Shown here piece after piece: positions 8,817-18,042 of a stretch of 64,000 nt of DNA. This DNA is from Bacteriovorax sp. (GTDB lineage Bacteria > Bdellovibrionota > Bacteriovoracia > Bacteriovoracales > Bacteriovoracaceae), in assembly GCA_014377485.1 (NCBI GenBank), contig JACMPM010000082.1, positions 1 through 64,000 on the forward strand. The letters are read 5' to 3'. The notes under the pieces were generated by a model. It was not told the DNA's origin. It made no database searches and saw nothing but the letters and a program-made list of their open reading frames with translations. The number at the start of each line of letters is the position of its first letter. Position 1 is the stretch's first letter. Made by a program: the position numbers and the translations under genes.

Positions 8817-9530
8817 ATGAATACGGAAAACGAAATAGTAGATTTTGATTCGATTGATGTGTTTTTGTTAAGTGGAAATTTAAAAAATAACCCACAAACA
8901 TTGAAAAATATTTACATCAAGGCCTTTAACAGCTGGCATGAAACGTGGAATGATTTTTATCATAACGAACATCATAGTAATAATAAATTGAATTCCAATG
9001 AATTTACCAGACAGGATGAGATACTTGCTCTTTTTTATAAAGGAGAATGTTTTGCAGTAACTTTTTTCAAGGAAGTTAACTGGGAAGATCCAACAGCAAG
9101 ACTTGATGCTTACTTCAATCCATGGAATGAAGTGGCCATAAAAGGTCTTAATGCCCGTGGAAACAATATTCTTATCTGCAGTCAATTCACTGTTTCAAAA
9201 TCCTTTCGCCATAGAAAATCAGATATTCCCTGGAAATATATTCTCTCAGGTTTCAATATGAAAAAATTTCTTGAGAGTCCCGCTGATGTCATGACTGGCA
9301 CAATGAGAGTCAAAAAAGGAATGGGAAAAATGTCACTTGAAGCAGGTGCGACGCTACTTGCTTCAAGTGTTATCTGTGCCGATCATGAAGAAGAGCCGGC
9401 AGATCTGGTGGCCTTTTTTCACGATGAAGTTCAAACCGTTTACGAAAAAAATATCTATCATTTAAAAGTGGATTCAGTTTGGGAAAGACTTAATGGACGA
9501 ATTTATTCTCAGTTAAGGCTAGTGGCCTGA
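8817..9530 (+). CDS. GNAT-like / N-acyl amino acid synthase-like protein
   Basis: 237 residues from the ATG at 8817, supported by AAGGA at 8805-8809. The central part (QFTVSKSFRHRKSDIPWKYI, then TGTMRVKKGMGKMSLEAGA) resembles the acyl-donor-binding half of FeeM-like and autoinducer-synthase-like acyltransferases, where a basic loop follows a beta strand. No family is certain. Cotranscription with the diiron protein suggests a two-step pathway on a small amine or acyl product. The 3' end overlaps the convergent kinase gene by 22 bp. Confidence 0.6.
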   Translation: MNTENEIVDFDSIDVFLLSGNLKNNPQTLKNIYIKAFNSWHETWNDFYHNEHHSNNKLNSNEFTRQDEILALFYKGECFAVTFFKEVNWEDPTARLDAYFNPWNEVAIKGLNARGNNILICSQFTVSKSFRHRKSDIPWKYILSGFNMKKFLESPADVMTGTMRVKKGMGKMSLEAGATLLASSVICADHEEEPADLVAFFHDEVQTVYEKNIYHLKVDSVWERLNGRIYSQLRLVA

Positions 9531-10897
9531 TCTATGGAGTTTACAGCTGGAAGAGATACAAGAATTCGGGTTCCGCTGGCCTCTTTGTTTTGACTTGAAT
9601 AGGCCTGTACTTTTCCGCCAAAGATTTCAGTATAATTTTTAACTAATGGCATTCCAAACCCAGTCCCGCGCTCACCATTGGTCCCCGTTGTGGTGAATGA
9701 TTTATCGAACTCAAAAAGTCCAGAGAGGCCGTGTTCGTCCATTCCAACACCAAAGTCCTGAACATCCAGATAGATAAGACCAGTGTCTTCATAGGCCGTC
9801 ACAACAACCTCTGAACCAGGATAAGAAAACTTCAATGCATTTGAAATAATATTAGCTGCCACTGAATGGATGAAAGTCACACGATCTACTTTAATTACTG
9901 AATCTTTTGAAACTTTATTTATTAAAGTAAGAGTGACATTTTTGAGTTCGAATCTTTCAAAAAAGAGATCTTTAATATCGGTAAAACATTCTTCTACATC
10001 TAAGGGTTTTAATGTAATTTTGCGGGATTTTGAATATTCCAATTCTCTAACATGTCTTGTAATATCACTGATTGCATCCAGATTTTTCATTAGCCTGCCG
10101 GAAGCTTCCACCACTTTTGAATCATCAGAATTTGCAAGTCTGTTGGTTTGCAGAATAAGGACCTGTAGTGCATTTGAGATGTCATGAACAACGACACGAA
10201 GTAATTTTTCTTTTTGGATTTTAGAAGAAAGAAGTTCGGATGTACGCTCTTTTACTAAGTGCTCTAGTTTTTCTGTTTTCTCTTTATTCAATTCCTGAAT
10301 TGCAAATACAGGAAGAACAATAGAAGCAATAATATAATTTAGAAAGGCCGAACCAAAACCGATCAATTCAGCTCCTGGAACCAGTCGCCTCACAGCGTAG
10401 TGAAGAGAACAAATTACACCATAGCTAAAAACAAATCCTGCCATGAACTTTTGAATAAAACTTGCCTCATGTCTTTTAGTGATGAATGTCGCATAAATTC
10501 CTTCCAAAAGCGGAAGACTTGCAACCAGGACGACAGGCATTGAAAGCACAATAAAAGGCATTCCCAATTCATAATTTATTTTTGCAAGTACAAGAGAGAT
10601 AATAGAAAAAATGAAATATTTTTTTATACTTATTAATTGCAATCCGTAAGAACGCATCAAAAATCGGGCCATAATGTAAATTGGAAAAATATTGACAATA
10701 AAAACTGCACTTAAATTGTAATTTCCAGATTGAAAAGCGCCTTCAACCAAAAATACAAATAGTACAAGTAACCAGTAAATTGCTAATTCACGAAAGATAC
10801 GCTCCTTCATACGATTATGAAGCAACAAATAGATTGCGAAGTTTATAAAAACAAACACCGCGAAAAATCCGAATAAAATAAAAAGCTCTTTTGGCAT
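9509..10897 (-). CDS. Membrane sensor histidine kinase
   Basis: 462 residues. Seven or so hydrophobic segments occupy residues 5-200, resembling a multi-pass sensing domain, followed by a coiled coil. The H-box is VVHDISNALQVL with His238. The ATPase domain shows the N-box (NIISNALKFS), G1 (DFGVGMDE) and G2 (GERGTGFGMPL). It should autophosphorylate in response to a membrane or soluble cue. No receiver gene is adjacent, so its partner is elsewhere. The end lies 22 bp inside the convergent GNAT-like gene. Confidence 0.93.
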   Translation of the reverse strand: MPKELFILFGFFAVFVFINFAIYLLLHNRMKERIFRELAIYWLLVLFVFLVEGAFQSGNYNLSAVFIVNIFPIYIMARFLMRSYGLQLISIKKYFIFSIISLVLAKINYELGMPFIVLSMPVVLVASLPLLEGIYATFITKRHEASFIQKFMAGFVFSYGVICSLHYAVRRLVPGAELIGFGSAFLNYIIASIVLPVFAIQELNKEKTEKLEHLVKERTSELLSSKIQKEKLLRVVVHDISNALQVLILQTNRLANSDDSKVVEASGRLMKNLDAISDITRHVRELEYSKSRKITLKPLDVEECFTDIKDLFFERFELKNVTLTLINKVSKDSVIKVDRVTFIHSVAANIISNALKFSYPGSEVVVTAYEDTGLIYLDVQDFGVGMDEHGLSGLFEFDKSFTTTGTNGERGTGFGMPLVKNYTEIFGGKVQAYSSQNKEASGTRILVSLPAVNSIDQATSLN

Positions 10898-10989
10898 TCG
10901 GGATCAATACATTATTTTGAACAGCTTGAATAGTACTACGAAAAAATTAGCATGTTCTTTTGAATGAATTGGATTCTATTATTAAACGT

Positions 10990-11862
10990 TTACTTAACAG
11001 TCATGTTCATTAGTTTAAATTCACTGTCTAGATCAATTCTTAGATTTCTTCTGTAGACATTAATATTAGCTGAAAAAGATTCGGAACAAGAAACATTCAC
11101 CCAGGCATCAAATGAAAGAGTTCCGTTGTAGTTGAAAGAAAAATGCCCGTTAGTCACTTCGATTCCGGCATAACTTTCACTGTCATAAGCGCAAGATGAG
11201 GCCATAAGTATCGACCCGGTTAAGTCCTGCATCTTTGAATCTTTCCAGTTAAAAACCACAAATGTGCTTTTTACCGGTCTATCAAAATTCGTAACTGCAA
11301 ATGTTACTGCTGCGGCTTCACCTTCAATTTTGTAACGATAGTAAAATGTGCTGTCTTCAGAATACGATGCTACTTTAGAACCTAAAATATCCAGAGAAGC
11401 GTGGTCTTCAATACCAGTTTGATGACCAAGTTCATGTACCAGGATTCTTACAATGTCCTGAAACTTGATGGCCGGTTGTCCGTCATCTTTGTAAAGCATG
11501 TCAGTGTTAATATATATGGGAGCGTCCGGATTCAAAAAGGTCTTGGCGATTCTAAAAACTTCCGAATTTCCAGTCGTAAAAAATCCCGGGTTCAGTTTTT
11601 CAGAAAGAAAAACAAGACGATCTTTTTTATTAGCATTGCGGTTAACGATAGAAAGAATCTTTGTAATCTCAATTCTCTCATCATCAGCAAGCTCACACTT
11701 AATAACTGCAAGACAGCTCGGGATAATTTTTTCCAGTGAATAATAGGCCTGCTGAAAACTACTTTCAACGGCACCCGCACCGTTACCAACGACAGTTCCA
11801 CCGCTGGCCAGAACAGAAAAACTGCATAAGCTTAATAAAAAAGTTAATAAAATATTTTTCAT
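10990..11862 (-). CDS. Secreted zinc metalloprotease-like protein
   Basis: 290 residues with a signal peptide ending VLASGG. Zinc motif LVHELGHQTGIEDH at residues 141-154: His143, Glu144, His147, Gly150 and Asp153, which fits the metzincin form HExxHxxGxxH/D with Asp as possible third ligand; His154 follows directly. The C-terminal third has several cysteines and is beta-rich. It likely cuts proteins outside the cytoplasm. Its ATG overlaps the stop of the TIGR02147 gene by 4 bp, so the two are coupled. Confidence 0.8.
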   Translation of the reverse strand: MKNILLTFLLSLCSFSVLASGGTVVGNGAGAVESSFQQAYYSLEKIIPSCLAVIKCELADDERIEITKILSIVNRNANKKDRLVFLSEKLNPGFFTTGNSEVFRIAKTFLNPDAPIYINTDMLYKDDGQPAIKFQDIVRILVHELGHQTGIEDHASLDILGSKVASYSEDSTFYYRYKIEGEAAAVTFAVTNFDRPVKSTFVVFNWKDSKMQDLTGSILMASSCAYDSESYAGIEVTNGHFSFNYNGTLSFDAWVNVSCSESFSANINVYRRNLRIDLDSEFKLMNMTVK

Positions 11863-12728
11863 AAATCAGCATCCTTGTCTTGATTGTGTTTTTCAGAATA
11901 ATGAGTGTGTCCGAAAAACTGTACGTTCAACTGATGAACGTCGCTCGATTCATTATCGTGAAACTTATCATTGAATTCCTTCACGAAATTCAAAATGAAG
12001 GCCTTGGCTTCTGCCTTACTTTCCTGATTAAACTTTAAAGTCAGTGAATTTAAGTGACGGTCGGCCACATCCTGTTCATCGATTGATTCCAGAGCTCTGT
12101 TAATCATCCCGCGATGATGTTCACGGATTGCTTCAGAAGGAATATCGTGTGTTGATTCATGACTGTCGTCACTTTCAATATTTTCCAGTTCACCGGTCTT
12201 AGAATTTCTTCTTAGCATTCCGGTTTTTAGAAGTGATTCAATACCCTTTCTGATTTGCGAAGGACTTACTTTACGCCTAAGTATATAACTCAACTGAGTG
12301 TAATCTTCCTTAAATACAGGTGTGCCAACCATGGTTTGAAGAACCAGGTTATGCCAGTCTTTAATTGAATTAAATGCGTCCAGATTGATCGTCTGGTACT
12401 TTAATTTTTTATCGATCCTGGATAATTTTTCTACCAGGTTCATGGTTGGTTTATTTTTCTTGATACGTTTTTCGATTTCAAGTCGGATTCTAACGATTTC
12501 GCGCTGATTGGAATCTATTTTCCATTCGTCAAAAAGCACTTCAAGAATTTCATTTGATGGAAGTCGTTTACCTGTAGCAATCATCGATAATAGAGATGGT
12601 GATCTGTAACCAAGTTTTTTGGAAAGATCATTCAGTGTGAAGATTTTTGCTCCGTCACTGTCGCGGTTATTTTTTTTAAGATTGTACTCAAAAAAATCCC
12701 TGAAATTTGAAAAAGAGTAATCGCTCAT
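11859..12728 (-). CDS. TIGR02147 family (DUF4423) regulator-like protein
   Basis: 289 residues from the ATG at 12728, preceded by AAGGGA; a TTG 27 bases upstream is possible. The N-terminus YSFSNFRDFFEYNLKKN, an HTH-like segment (TLNDLSKKLGYRSPSLLSMI) and the later winged-helix-like part (YILRRKVSPSQIRKGIESLL) match the TIGR02147 family, known mainly from Fibrobacter and Bdellovibrionota and thought to regulate transcription. The ATGA overlap with the secreted protease gene suggests the regulator and its target are made together. The C-terminal tail is rich in His and Asp. Confidence 0.88.
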   Translation of the reverse strand: MSDYSFSNFRDFFEYNLKKNNRDSDGAKIFTLNDLSKKLGYRSPSLLSMIATGKRLPSNEILEVLFDEWKIDSNQREIVRIRLEIEKRIKKNKPTMNLVEKLSRIDKKLKYQTINLDAFNSIKDWHNLVLQTMVGTPVFKEDYTQLSYILRRKVSPSQIRKGIESLLKTGMLRRNSKTGELENIESDDSHESTHDIPSEAIREHHRGMINRALESIDEQDVADRHLNSLTLKFNQESKAEAKAFILNFVKEFNDKFHDNESSDVHQLNVQFFGHTHYSEKHNQDKDADL

Positions 12729-12749
12729 CAATAATTCCCTTTGGCCCCA

Positions 12750-12781
12750 AAACAAAAAAGGCCGGGGTCATCCCCCCGGCC
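12750..12781 (-). terminator. Intrinsic terminator of the small secreted-protein gene
   Basis: On the minus strand an 8-bp perfect GC stem (GGCCGGGG / CCCCGGCC, 12760-12781) with a 6-base loop is followed by TTTTTTG. It lies between the stop at 12806 and the start of the TIGR02147 gene, so it separates the two units. Confidence 0.9.
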
Positions 12782-12805
12782 GCTGCACTATATGCAAAAA
12801 ACGAT

Positions 12806-13252
12806 TTAGTTACAAGCCGGGAATGAGAACCATGTAACTTTTGAAGTTGTTGCTTCTCCATGAGTTGTTTCAGTTCTAACTTTAATTGTTGCTGGCATTG
12901 TTACAGAAGTAGTTCCCCACTTTAAACACTCCCCAGAAGAAGCTTCATTTACCGGAGCATATTTAAGGCAAACGCTTTTATCAAAGGTACGTGAGTAGGC
13001 CAAGTCGCGGGATTCTGATTCAACACATGACCACTCTGTATGTGTTCCTTCTTCTCCGCCATGCCCTACTGTCGTTGATTCCATTTTCGTGCAAACAGTT
13101 ACCGGTGAGATCGATTTAACTTTTGAGTCTGTGATGCAAGCATTATCAAGCTTAATAGCTCCAAGCACCTGAGCGTAGTCTGTGTAAACCGCAGTGGTTG
13201 CGAAGGCCGAAGCTGTTACTAACATTGAGGCAAGAGCGATAAGTGATTTCAT
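12806..13252 (-). CDS. Small secreted protein of unknown function
   Basis: 148 residues with a standard signal peptide (MKSLIALASMLVTASAFA). The mature part has eight cysteines and many Thr/Ser, with VTVCTKMES, WSCVES and SGECLKWG segments, suggesting a disulfide-stabilised beta fold. AGGAG sits before the ATG and a strong terminator follows, so it is transcribed alone. It has the style of the small exported proteins seen across Bdellovibrionota. No function can be assigned. Confidence 0.8.
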   Translation of the reverse strand: MKSLIALASMLVTASAFATTAVYTDYAQVLGAIKLDNACITDSKVKSISPVTVCTKMESTTVGHGGEEGTHTEWSCVESESRDLAYSRTFDKSVCLKYAPVNEASSGECLKWGTTSVTMPATIKVRTETTHGEATTSKVTWFSFPACN

Positions 13253-13607
13253 GAGTTCTCCTAATATTTAAGGCAGGTCCATCCCGCCGTACTTTGATTA
13301 AGAATTTTTAAACTTCACAAAATTTACTGTCAATTTTGTTCACAAAAACAAAATTATAATTTCACAAAAAGATATAATGAATGAGACTGGACAAATCTTT
13401 ACAAATTTTACTATCTAATTGTATTTATTTATTTATGACGCACATGTATCCATAATATTAATTTAATATAAAGATAAATTTTGTTTAGTTTTTTGCCGTT
13501 TTTAGACCTGAAAGCAGGGAATTTTTGATTCACAGGTGACCTTGTTTTAATTTTCGCTTAGTGATCTACTATATGTGGGAGTTTGGAACTTTTAATAAAG
13601 GGGCCAG
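13253..13607. promoter_or_regulatory. AT-rich divergent regulatory region with three TTCACAAAA repeats
   Basis: This 355-bp gap separates the small secreted-protein gene (minus) from the hybrid kinase (plus). TTCACAAAA occurs three times in the same direction at 13314, 13339 and 13361, spacings of 25 and 22 bases, about two helix turns. This is what a regulator binding on one DNA face would need. No gene is visible. AAGGGG at 13598-13603 is the kinase SD. Confidence 0.4.
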
Positions 13608-15473
13608 ATGATGAAAGAGACTACTGTTCAAGATGCCCCTCCGGCATTCCGTCCACTCAAGAGAAAACTTCTTTTCGCTATAATCATTGTCAGTACAGTG
13701 CTCACTTCGATTGTGGTTTTTTTCCATTTCAAGTTTGAGTACAGCAAAGATCTTTCATCACTCGATGAAAAAGTAAAACAGATTAACGACTCCGCTATTC
13801 CTGCAATGAACAGGGCCGCCTGGAATGAAGACCGGGCCTATCTGCAGGTGCAGGCAGACAGTATTTCACAACTTGCCGATATAGAGCGAGTGAGAGTTAC
13901 GGATTCCAACGGCCAGCTAGTATTGGAAAGTTTTCACGATAAAAACAAATTTCAGGAAAAGTCCGACGACAATCGCATTTATAAATATCCACTCAATTAT
14001 AAATATTCGGATGAAGACCCGGTAGAGAACCTGGGTAATGTGGAAGTCACTGCCACTATATCAGGAATCAAAATGGATATTTATAAACGTCTCGCTTTTT
14101 TTGTCGTCGCGCAGTTTTTAAAAACTTTTCTTATCTCCTGGCTGATTCTGATCATCTGTCATCATTACATCAATAAAAATATCGATCAAATCATCGAGTT
14201 CGTTCAGGGTTTCAATCTTAATTCGGTTGACGAGACTTATCTTAAAATAAACAGAAAGACTAAAACGCGCGATGAAATAAGTGTGCTTCAGGATTCCATC
14301 AACAGGATGATCAAGAAGATCCATTTTTTAAACCTTGAAAAAGAAAATAAAATTACAGAACAGGAAAAAAAAATCGAACTGCAAACTGCCTCTGCGATTA
14401 ACAGTTCAAAAATGGCGGCCCTCGGCGAAATGGCCGGAGGAATTGCCCACGAAATAAATAATCCATTGACTGTCATTCATACGAAGACGCGTGTGATGGA
14501 GAAAATGATTGAACGTGGAATTCCCGACAACGCTGCCTTCTTAAAAAATACCCATTCGATTCTGGGGACTGTCGATCGCATATCAAGTGTGATCGAGGGA
14601 TTAAAAAATATTTCAAAGGATGCTTCTGATGAAATACGCCAGGATGCAGTCTTAAAAGAACTTCTGGGAAATATTTTAAATCTATGTGATGAAAAATTCA
14701 AAAACCATCACGTGGAGCTAATTTATGATAGTAAGAGTTCCATCCTCAATGCGCACTTAAACTGTTATCCGATTCAGTTATCGCAGGTTTTTTTAATTCT
14801 ATTAAACAACTCATTCGATGCCATTGAAGATCAACCACAAAAATGGATTAAGATAGAGGCCGCACAGAATAAAAAATGGATGTTCATCCATTTTCTTGAT
14901 TCCGGTGAAGGTGTACCTAAGGCCATCAGGGAAAAAATCTTTCAGCCTTTTTACACTACCAAAGTAGTAGGTAAAGGAACTGGACTAGGTCTAAGTCTCG
15001 CCTATGAAATCATCAAAAAACATGGGGGAGAAATTTTTTACGATGATCATTATAAAAACACCTGCTTCACTATTAAACTTTTATTGAAAGAAAGAAAATC
15101 AATTCTGGTTGTTGATGATGACATCGATATCAGGGAAGCAATCTGCTCATACCTGCAACTGGAAGGTTACAAAACGATTGAAGCACAAAGCGGTAAAGAA
15201 GCACTGAAAATTATCAAGGATCAGGAAATCGAATTCGTTGTCAGCGATATACGTATGCCTGACAGTGGAGGATTGTATCTGGTTGATGAACTTAGAAAAA
15301 TCGACAGGCTTCTACCTTACGTTATTCTTGTGACAGGACAGGCCGATATTACAAGAGAAGAAGCTATTAAACGTGGTGCTCTTGATTTGTTAAAAAAGCC
15401 ATTGGAAATGGATCGCATTATTGGTTTAATTAAATACATCGAAAACTCTTACAACGAATTCGTAGAAATGTAG
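13608..15473 (+). CDS. Hybrid sensor histidine kinase with C-terminal receiver domain
   Basis: 621 residues. TM1 about 20-40, a periplasmic domain of about 120 residues, TM2 about 163-186, a HAMP-like linker and coiled coil, then H-box GGIAHEINNPLTVI with His281. The ATPase domain ends with [12 protein letters not shown] near 456-466. Residues about 498-615 form a receiver: acidic DDD pocket at 513-515, phospho-acceptor Asp547 in VVSDIRMPD, and Lys in LLKKPLEM. The receiver is fused at the far end, so phosphate may pass internally or the receiver may quench the kinase. AAGGGG precedes ATGATG; either ATG may be used. Confidence 0.95.
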   Translation: MMKETTVQDAPPAFRPLKRKLLFAIIIVSTVLTSIVVFFHFKFEYSKDLSSLDEKVKQINDSAIPAMNRAAWNEDRAYLQVQADSISQLADIERVRVTDSNGQLVLESFHDKNKFQEKSDDNRIYKYPLNYKYSDEDPVENLGNVEVTATISGIKMDIYKRLAFFVVAQFLKTFLISWLILIICHHYINKNIDQIIEFVQGFNLNSVDETYLKINRKTKTRDEISVLQDSINRMIKKIHFLNLEKENKITEQEKKIELQTASAINSSKMAALGEMAGGIAHEINNPLTVIHTKTRVMEKMIERGIPDNAAFLKNTHSILGTVDRISSVIEGLKNISKDASDEIRQDAVLKELLGNILNLCDEKFKNHHVELIYDSKSSILNAHLNCYPIQLSQVFLILLNNSFDAIEDQPQKWIKIEAAQNKKWMFIHFLDSGEGVPKAIREKIFQPFYTTKVVGKGTGLGLSLAYEIIKKHGGEIFYDDHYKNTCFTIKLLLKERKSILVVDDDIDIREAICSYLQLEGYKTIEAQSGKEALKIIKDQEIEFVVSDIRMPDSGGLYLVDELRKIDRLLPYVILVTGQADITREEAIKRGALDLLKKPLEMDRIIGLIKYIENSYNEFVEM

Positions 15474-15562
15474 ACTAGTGATTCACTCTCCTATCTTTGG
15501 GCTTCATCCTTGCACTTATATTCTTGATTGAAGAGACTCAAACTTTTTTCAAGGAGATATAT

Positions 15563-16015
15563 ATGTCGACAAGAAATTTTGCTTTAATCGGCGGGGTTAT
15601 CATGCTGGCCATGGGGTGTCTTGCCCTTGTTCCTGCACTCAGTAGTGGTTTAAATTCATTACCTGTACTTTACGTTAATACAAGCTACGGTCTTTTTTTA
15701 GATATGTTTCCAATGAATATTTTTAATAAGGCAGCACTGATTGTTTTTGGTCTGGCCGGTATGGGATGTTATTTTGCCAGAGATCAGAGTGTACATTACT
15801 CGATGATTTTTGCTAAAACTGTTTTCTGGGTTATGGGTGCTCTTGCCATTCTTGGATTATTTCCGCAAACAAATACATTATCAGGATACTTGCCTCTGTT
15901 TGGTTATGAAGTTATAGCTCACGGAATTTTCGCTGTTGCCGGTGGATATTTCGGTTACCTTGCAATGAGAGAAAATACTCAGCAACACAATCCACACGGA
16001 TGGCATAAAGTTTAA
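15563..16015 (+). CDS. DUF4383-like four-helix membrane protein
   Basis: 150 residues from the ATG at 15563, which has a near-perfect SD (AAGGAGAT at 15551-15558). Four hydrophobic segments: residues about 6-24, 50-68, 80-100 and 112-132. The DMFPMNIFNKAALIVFGLAG stretch and HGIFAVAGGYFGY end match the DUF4383 pattern of small integral membrane proteins. Role unknown. The His-rich C-terminus lies in the cytoplasm if the first loop is outside. Confidence 0.75.
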   Translation: MSTRNFALIGGVIMLAMGCLALVPALSSGLNSLPVLYVNTSYGLFLDMFPMNIFNKAALIVFGLAGMGCYFARDQSVHYSMIFAKTVFWVMGALAILGLFPQTNTLSGYLPLFGYEVIAHGIFAVAGGYFGYLAMRENTQQHNPHGWHKV

Positions 16016-16060
16016 AATAAATAAAGCGCGGGATTGTACCTGTGCCTATTTATTTTTTTT
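16015..16060. terminator. Bidirectional terminator between convergent genes
   Basis: Outer arms AAATAAATA (16015-16023) and TATTTATTT (16047-16055) enclose an inner stem GCGCGGG / CCTGTGC that pairs with two G-U wobbles in RNA, followed by a run of T on the plus strand and A/T tracts on the other. It overlaps the stop codon of the minus-strand hydrolase gene. Confidence 0.65.
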
Positions 16061-17402
16061 CCAGATCAATTTCAACAAATGTACTTAGTGCAGTTTTAAC
16101 CGGAATGAGAAGCGTTCGTTCGACAAATCCCGGAGCACTGATAGTCACCTGAACTTTCCCGAGCGTTGATGAAGTTTTTTTCGGATCTATATAACCTGTG
16201 TGATAAAGTCTGTAGTCACCTTTATCGGTCCAGCGGCCGACGTTATTGTATAACTCAACATCTTTATCAATATTGAGTCCAGTCGAAATTGATTTAAAAG
16301 AAATCAATAATTTCTTTCTTTCGAAGACTGCTCCTTGAGTATTGATTTTAAAATCGATCGCAAAACTTGTCAGAGCTCGAACAAAAGCTGGCTCCCTCTG
16401 GAGTTTAAAAAGATGTTCAACAAGCATCGGGTAAGTTGGATGATCACAGTCTCTGTAACTGATATTCAGGCAGCGATCGGGAACTTTTGCGATCCCCGGA
16501 AATTTTGCATTTTGTGGAAATGGTGAGGTATGAAAAGTATTTACGACAATATAATTCTCTTTATTGATCATATTTGTTTCACTGAATTCTTCTATTCCAA
16601 CACTTGCATTGTGTTTATCTGCAGAGTCACTGTAATAAATAAAATCGAGTCGCGATGTCGGGATGGGAACGGCAGTATCGTCTTCGTATCTGTTTTTTCC
16701 AGTGACAAATGGAGCTAGAATATTAAGTCGTTCGGTAACACCTGAAAAAGCAAGGATGCGCGCTTGTAATTTTATTTTTTCTAATACATCCTGATAAGCA
16801 GAATTCATCATTGACTCGCGCATCTCCGCGCCGAAATCTGAAGCAAGAGACATATCCCTTAATTCTTCTTCGCCAAATTTATCACTCAGTGGAATTCTTA
16901 AGTAAGAAAGTACCGGCAGCATGCGGTTGGCGAAAATCGCAATCTTTGCTCCCCAATAAGGAGTTCCCAGAGTGACAAAAGCATCAAGATGACTTTGCAG
17001 TTCCGGATGAAATTTAGCGTTGTTCATAAATGAGTTTATCAGAAAATTAAATCCAATCAGTCCGCCCTGAGAATGCATGACCAGTGAAAATTTATCATCA
17101 GGTTTAAGTCCTCCGGCACTTTTAAATTTCGTGGCAATAAATTCGCTGAGTTCCTGAGAAAATATTTTTACATCTTTATTATGATTTCCTGTCTCGTATG
17201 CAAAGTTAATGAACTGCCAGTCAGTATGCGGATCAAGCGTAACTGCTTCCCTTGCCAGGGCCGCACTCATCTGGCCAAAGGTAGACGGCCCTGCAGCGAT
17301 ACCATGGACGAGAAAGACATAATGCCTAGGGTACTCGCTTGCCTGAAGGACACTGCTAAGAATAAAAATTAAGACTGAAATGAGTAAAGCAGAAGATTTC
17401 AT
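16050..17402 (-). CDS. Secreted alpha/beta hydrolase, lipase/PGAP1-like
   Basis: 450 residues from the ATG at 17402 (GAGAGG upstream). Signal peptide to about VLQASE. An oxyanion-type LVHGIAAG motif (residues 32-39) is followed by the nucleophile elbow MHSQGG with Ser111 and then TLGTPYWGAK, as in lipases and GPI-inositol-deacylase-like esterases. The last 100 residues form a separate beta-rich domain. It should hydrolyse ester bonds in lipids or glycolipids in the periplasm or outside. The catalytic Asp and His are not pinned down. Confidence 0.85.
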   Translation of the reverse strand: MKSSALLISVLIFILSSVLQASEYPRHYVFLVHGIAAGPSTFGQMSAALAREAVTLDPHTDWQFINFAYETGNHNKDVKIFSQELSEFIATKFKSAGGLKPDDKFSLVMHSQGGLIGFNFLINSFMNNAKFHPELQSHLDAFVTLGTPYWGAKIAIFANRMLPVLSYLRIPLSDKFGEEELRDMSLASDFGAEMRESMMNSAYQDVLEKIKLQARILAFSGVTERLNILAPFVTGKNRYEDDTAVPIPTSRLDFIYYSDSADKHNASVGIEEFSETNMINKENYIVVNTFHTSPFPQNAKFPGIAKVPDRCLNISYRDCDHPTYPMLVEHLFKLQREPAFVRALTSFAIDFKINTQGAVFERKKLLISFKSISTGLNIDKDVELYNNVGRWTDKGDYRLYHTGYIDPKKTSSTLGKVQVTISAPGFVERTLLIPVKTALSTFVEIDLEKK

Positions 17403-17577
17403 AGTACCTCTCAACTAACTACTTAACGGAATATGGGAGTAATTAATGAATCAAAACTTTTTTATCAGAAAAGATTTTTATTCGTTTTCCTTTTAAATTT
17501 CCCGCAAGATGCTAACTTATAATTAGTTATTAAAATATTTCCAGACTAATCCAGTTGCCTATTTTCAGGATGAACAT

Positions 17578-18042
17578 ATGCCCATTGCTCTTGAGCGCCG
17601 TTTTAACCATGAACATGTACGTGAATTTAACGATGGCGAATTAATATTTAAGGAAGGTGATGAAGACCGCGATCTTTTTATTATTCAGGAAGGTGCTGTG
17701 GAAATCAGAAAGACTACTCCACAGGGAGAGATCGTTCTAGCTGAACTTCTGCGTGGAGATTTTTTCGGAGATATGGCCTTATTGCAAAATATCCCCCGCT
17801 TTGCTTCTGCCTACTCAAAAGGAAAATCCAAGGTACTTGTTCTTCATCCCGGAGGATTTCTTTTAAAGATCCGTCGTGACCCTACTTTTGCTTTTGAGAT
17901 GCTTCAACAATTAAGTTCAAGGGTAAAAGTTTCCAGCGAAAAATTTCTGGAGGCCGTAAACTCAGGAAAAATGTCAACTGAGATGGCACAGGATATTTTA
18001 AATACATCGTCAGTGGCGATGTTGAGAGATGATTCAAAATGA
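17578..18042 (+). CDS. Cyclic-nucleotide-binding domain protein
   Basis: 154 residues, essentially one CNB domain. FKEGDEDRDLFIIQEGAVEI is the first beta-roll half; GDFFGDMALLQNIPRFASA is the phosphate-binding cassette (family form GxxFGExALLxxxPRxA), here with Asp instead of the usual Glu. No DNA-binding domain follows, so it is not a CRP-type regulator. The stop overlaps the ATG of the phosphoesterase gene by 4 bp, so it probably regulates that partner. Confidence 0.88.
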   Translation: MPIALERRFNHEHVREFNDGELIFKEGDEDRDLFIIQEGAVEIRKTTPQGEIVLAELLRGDFFGDMALLQNIPRFASAYSKGKSKVLVLHPGGFLLKIRRDPTFAFEMLQQLSSRVKVSSEKFLEAVNSGKMSTEMAQDILNTSSVAMLRDDSK

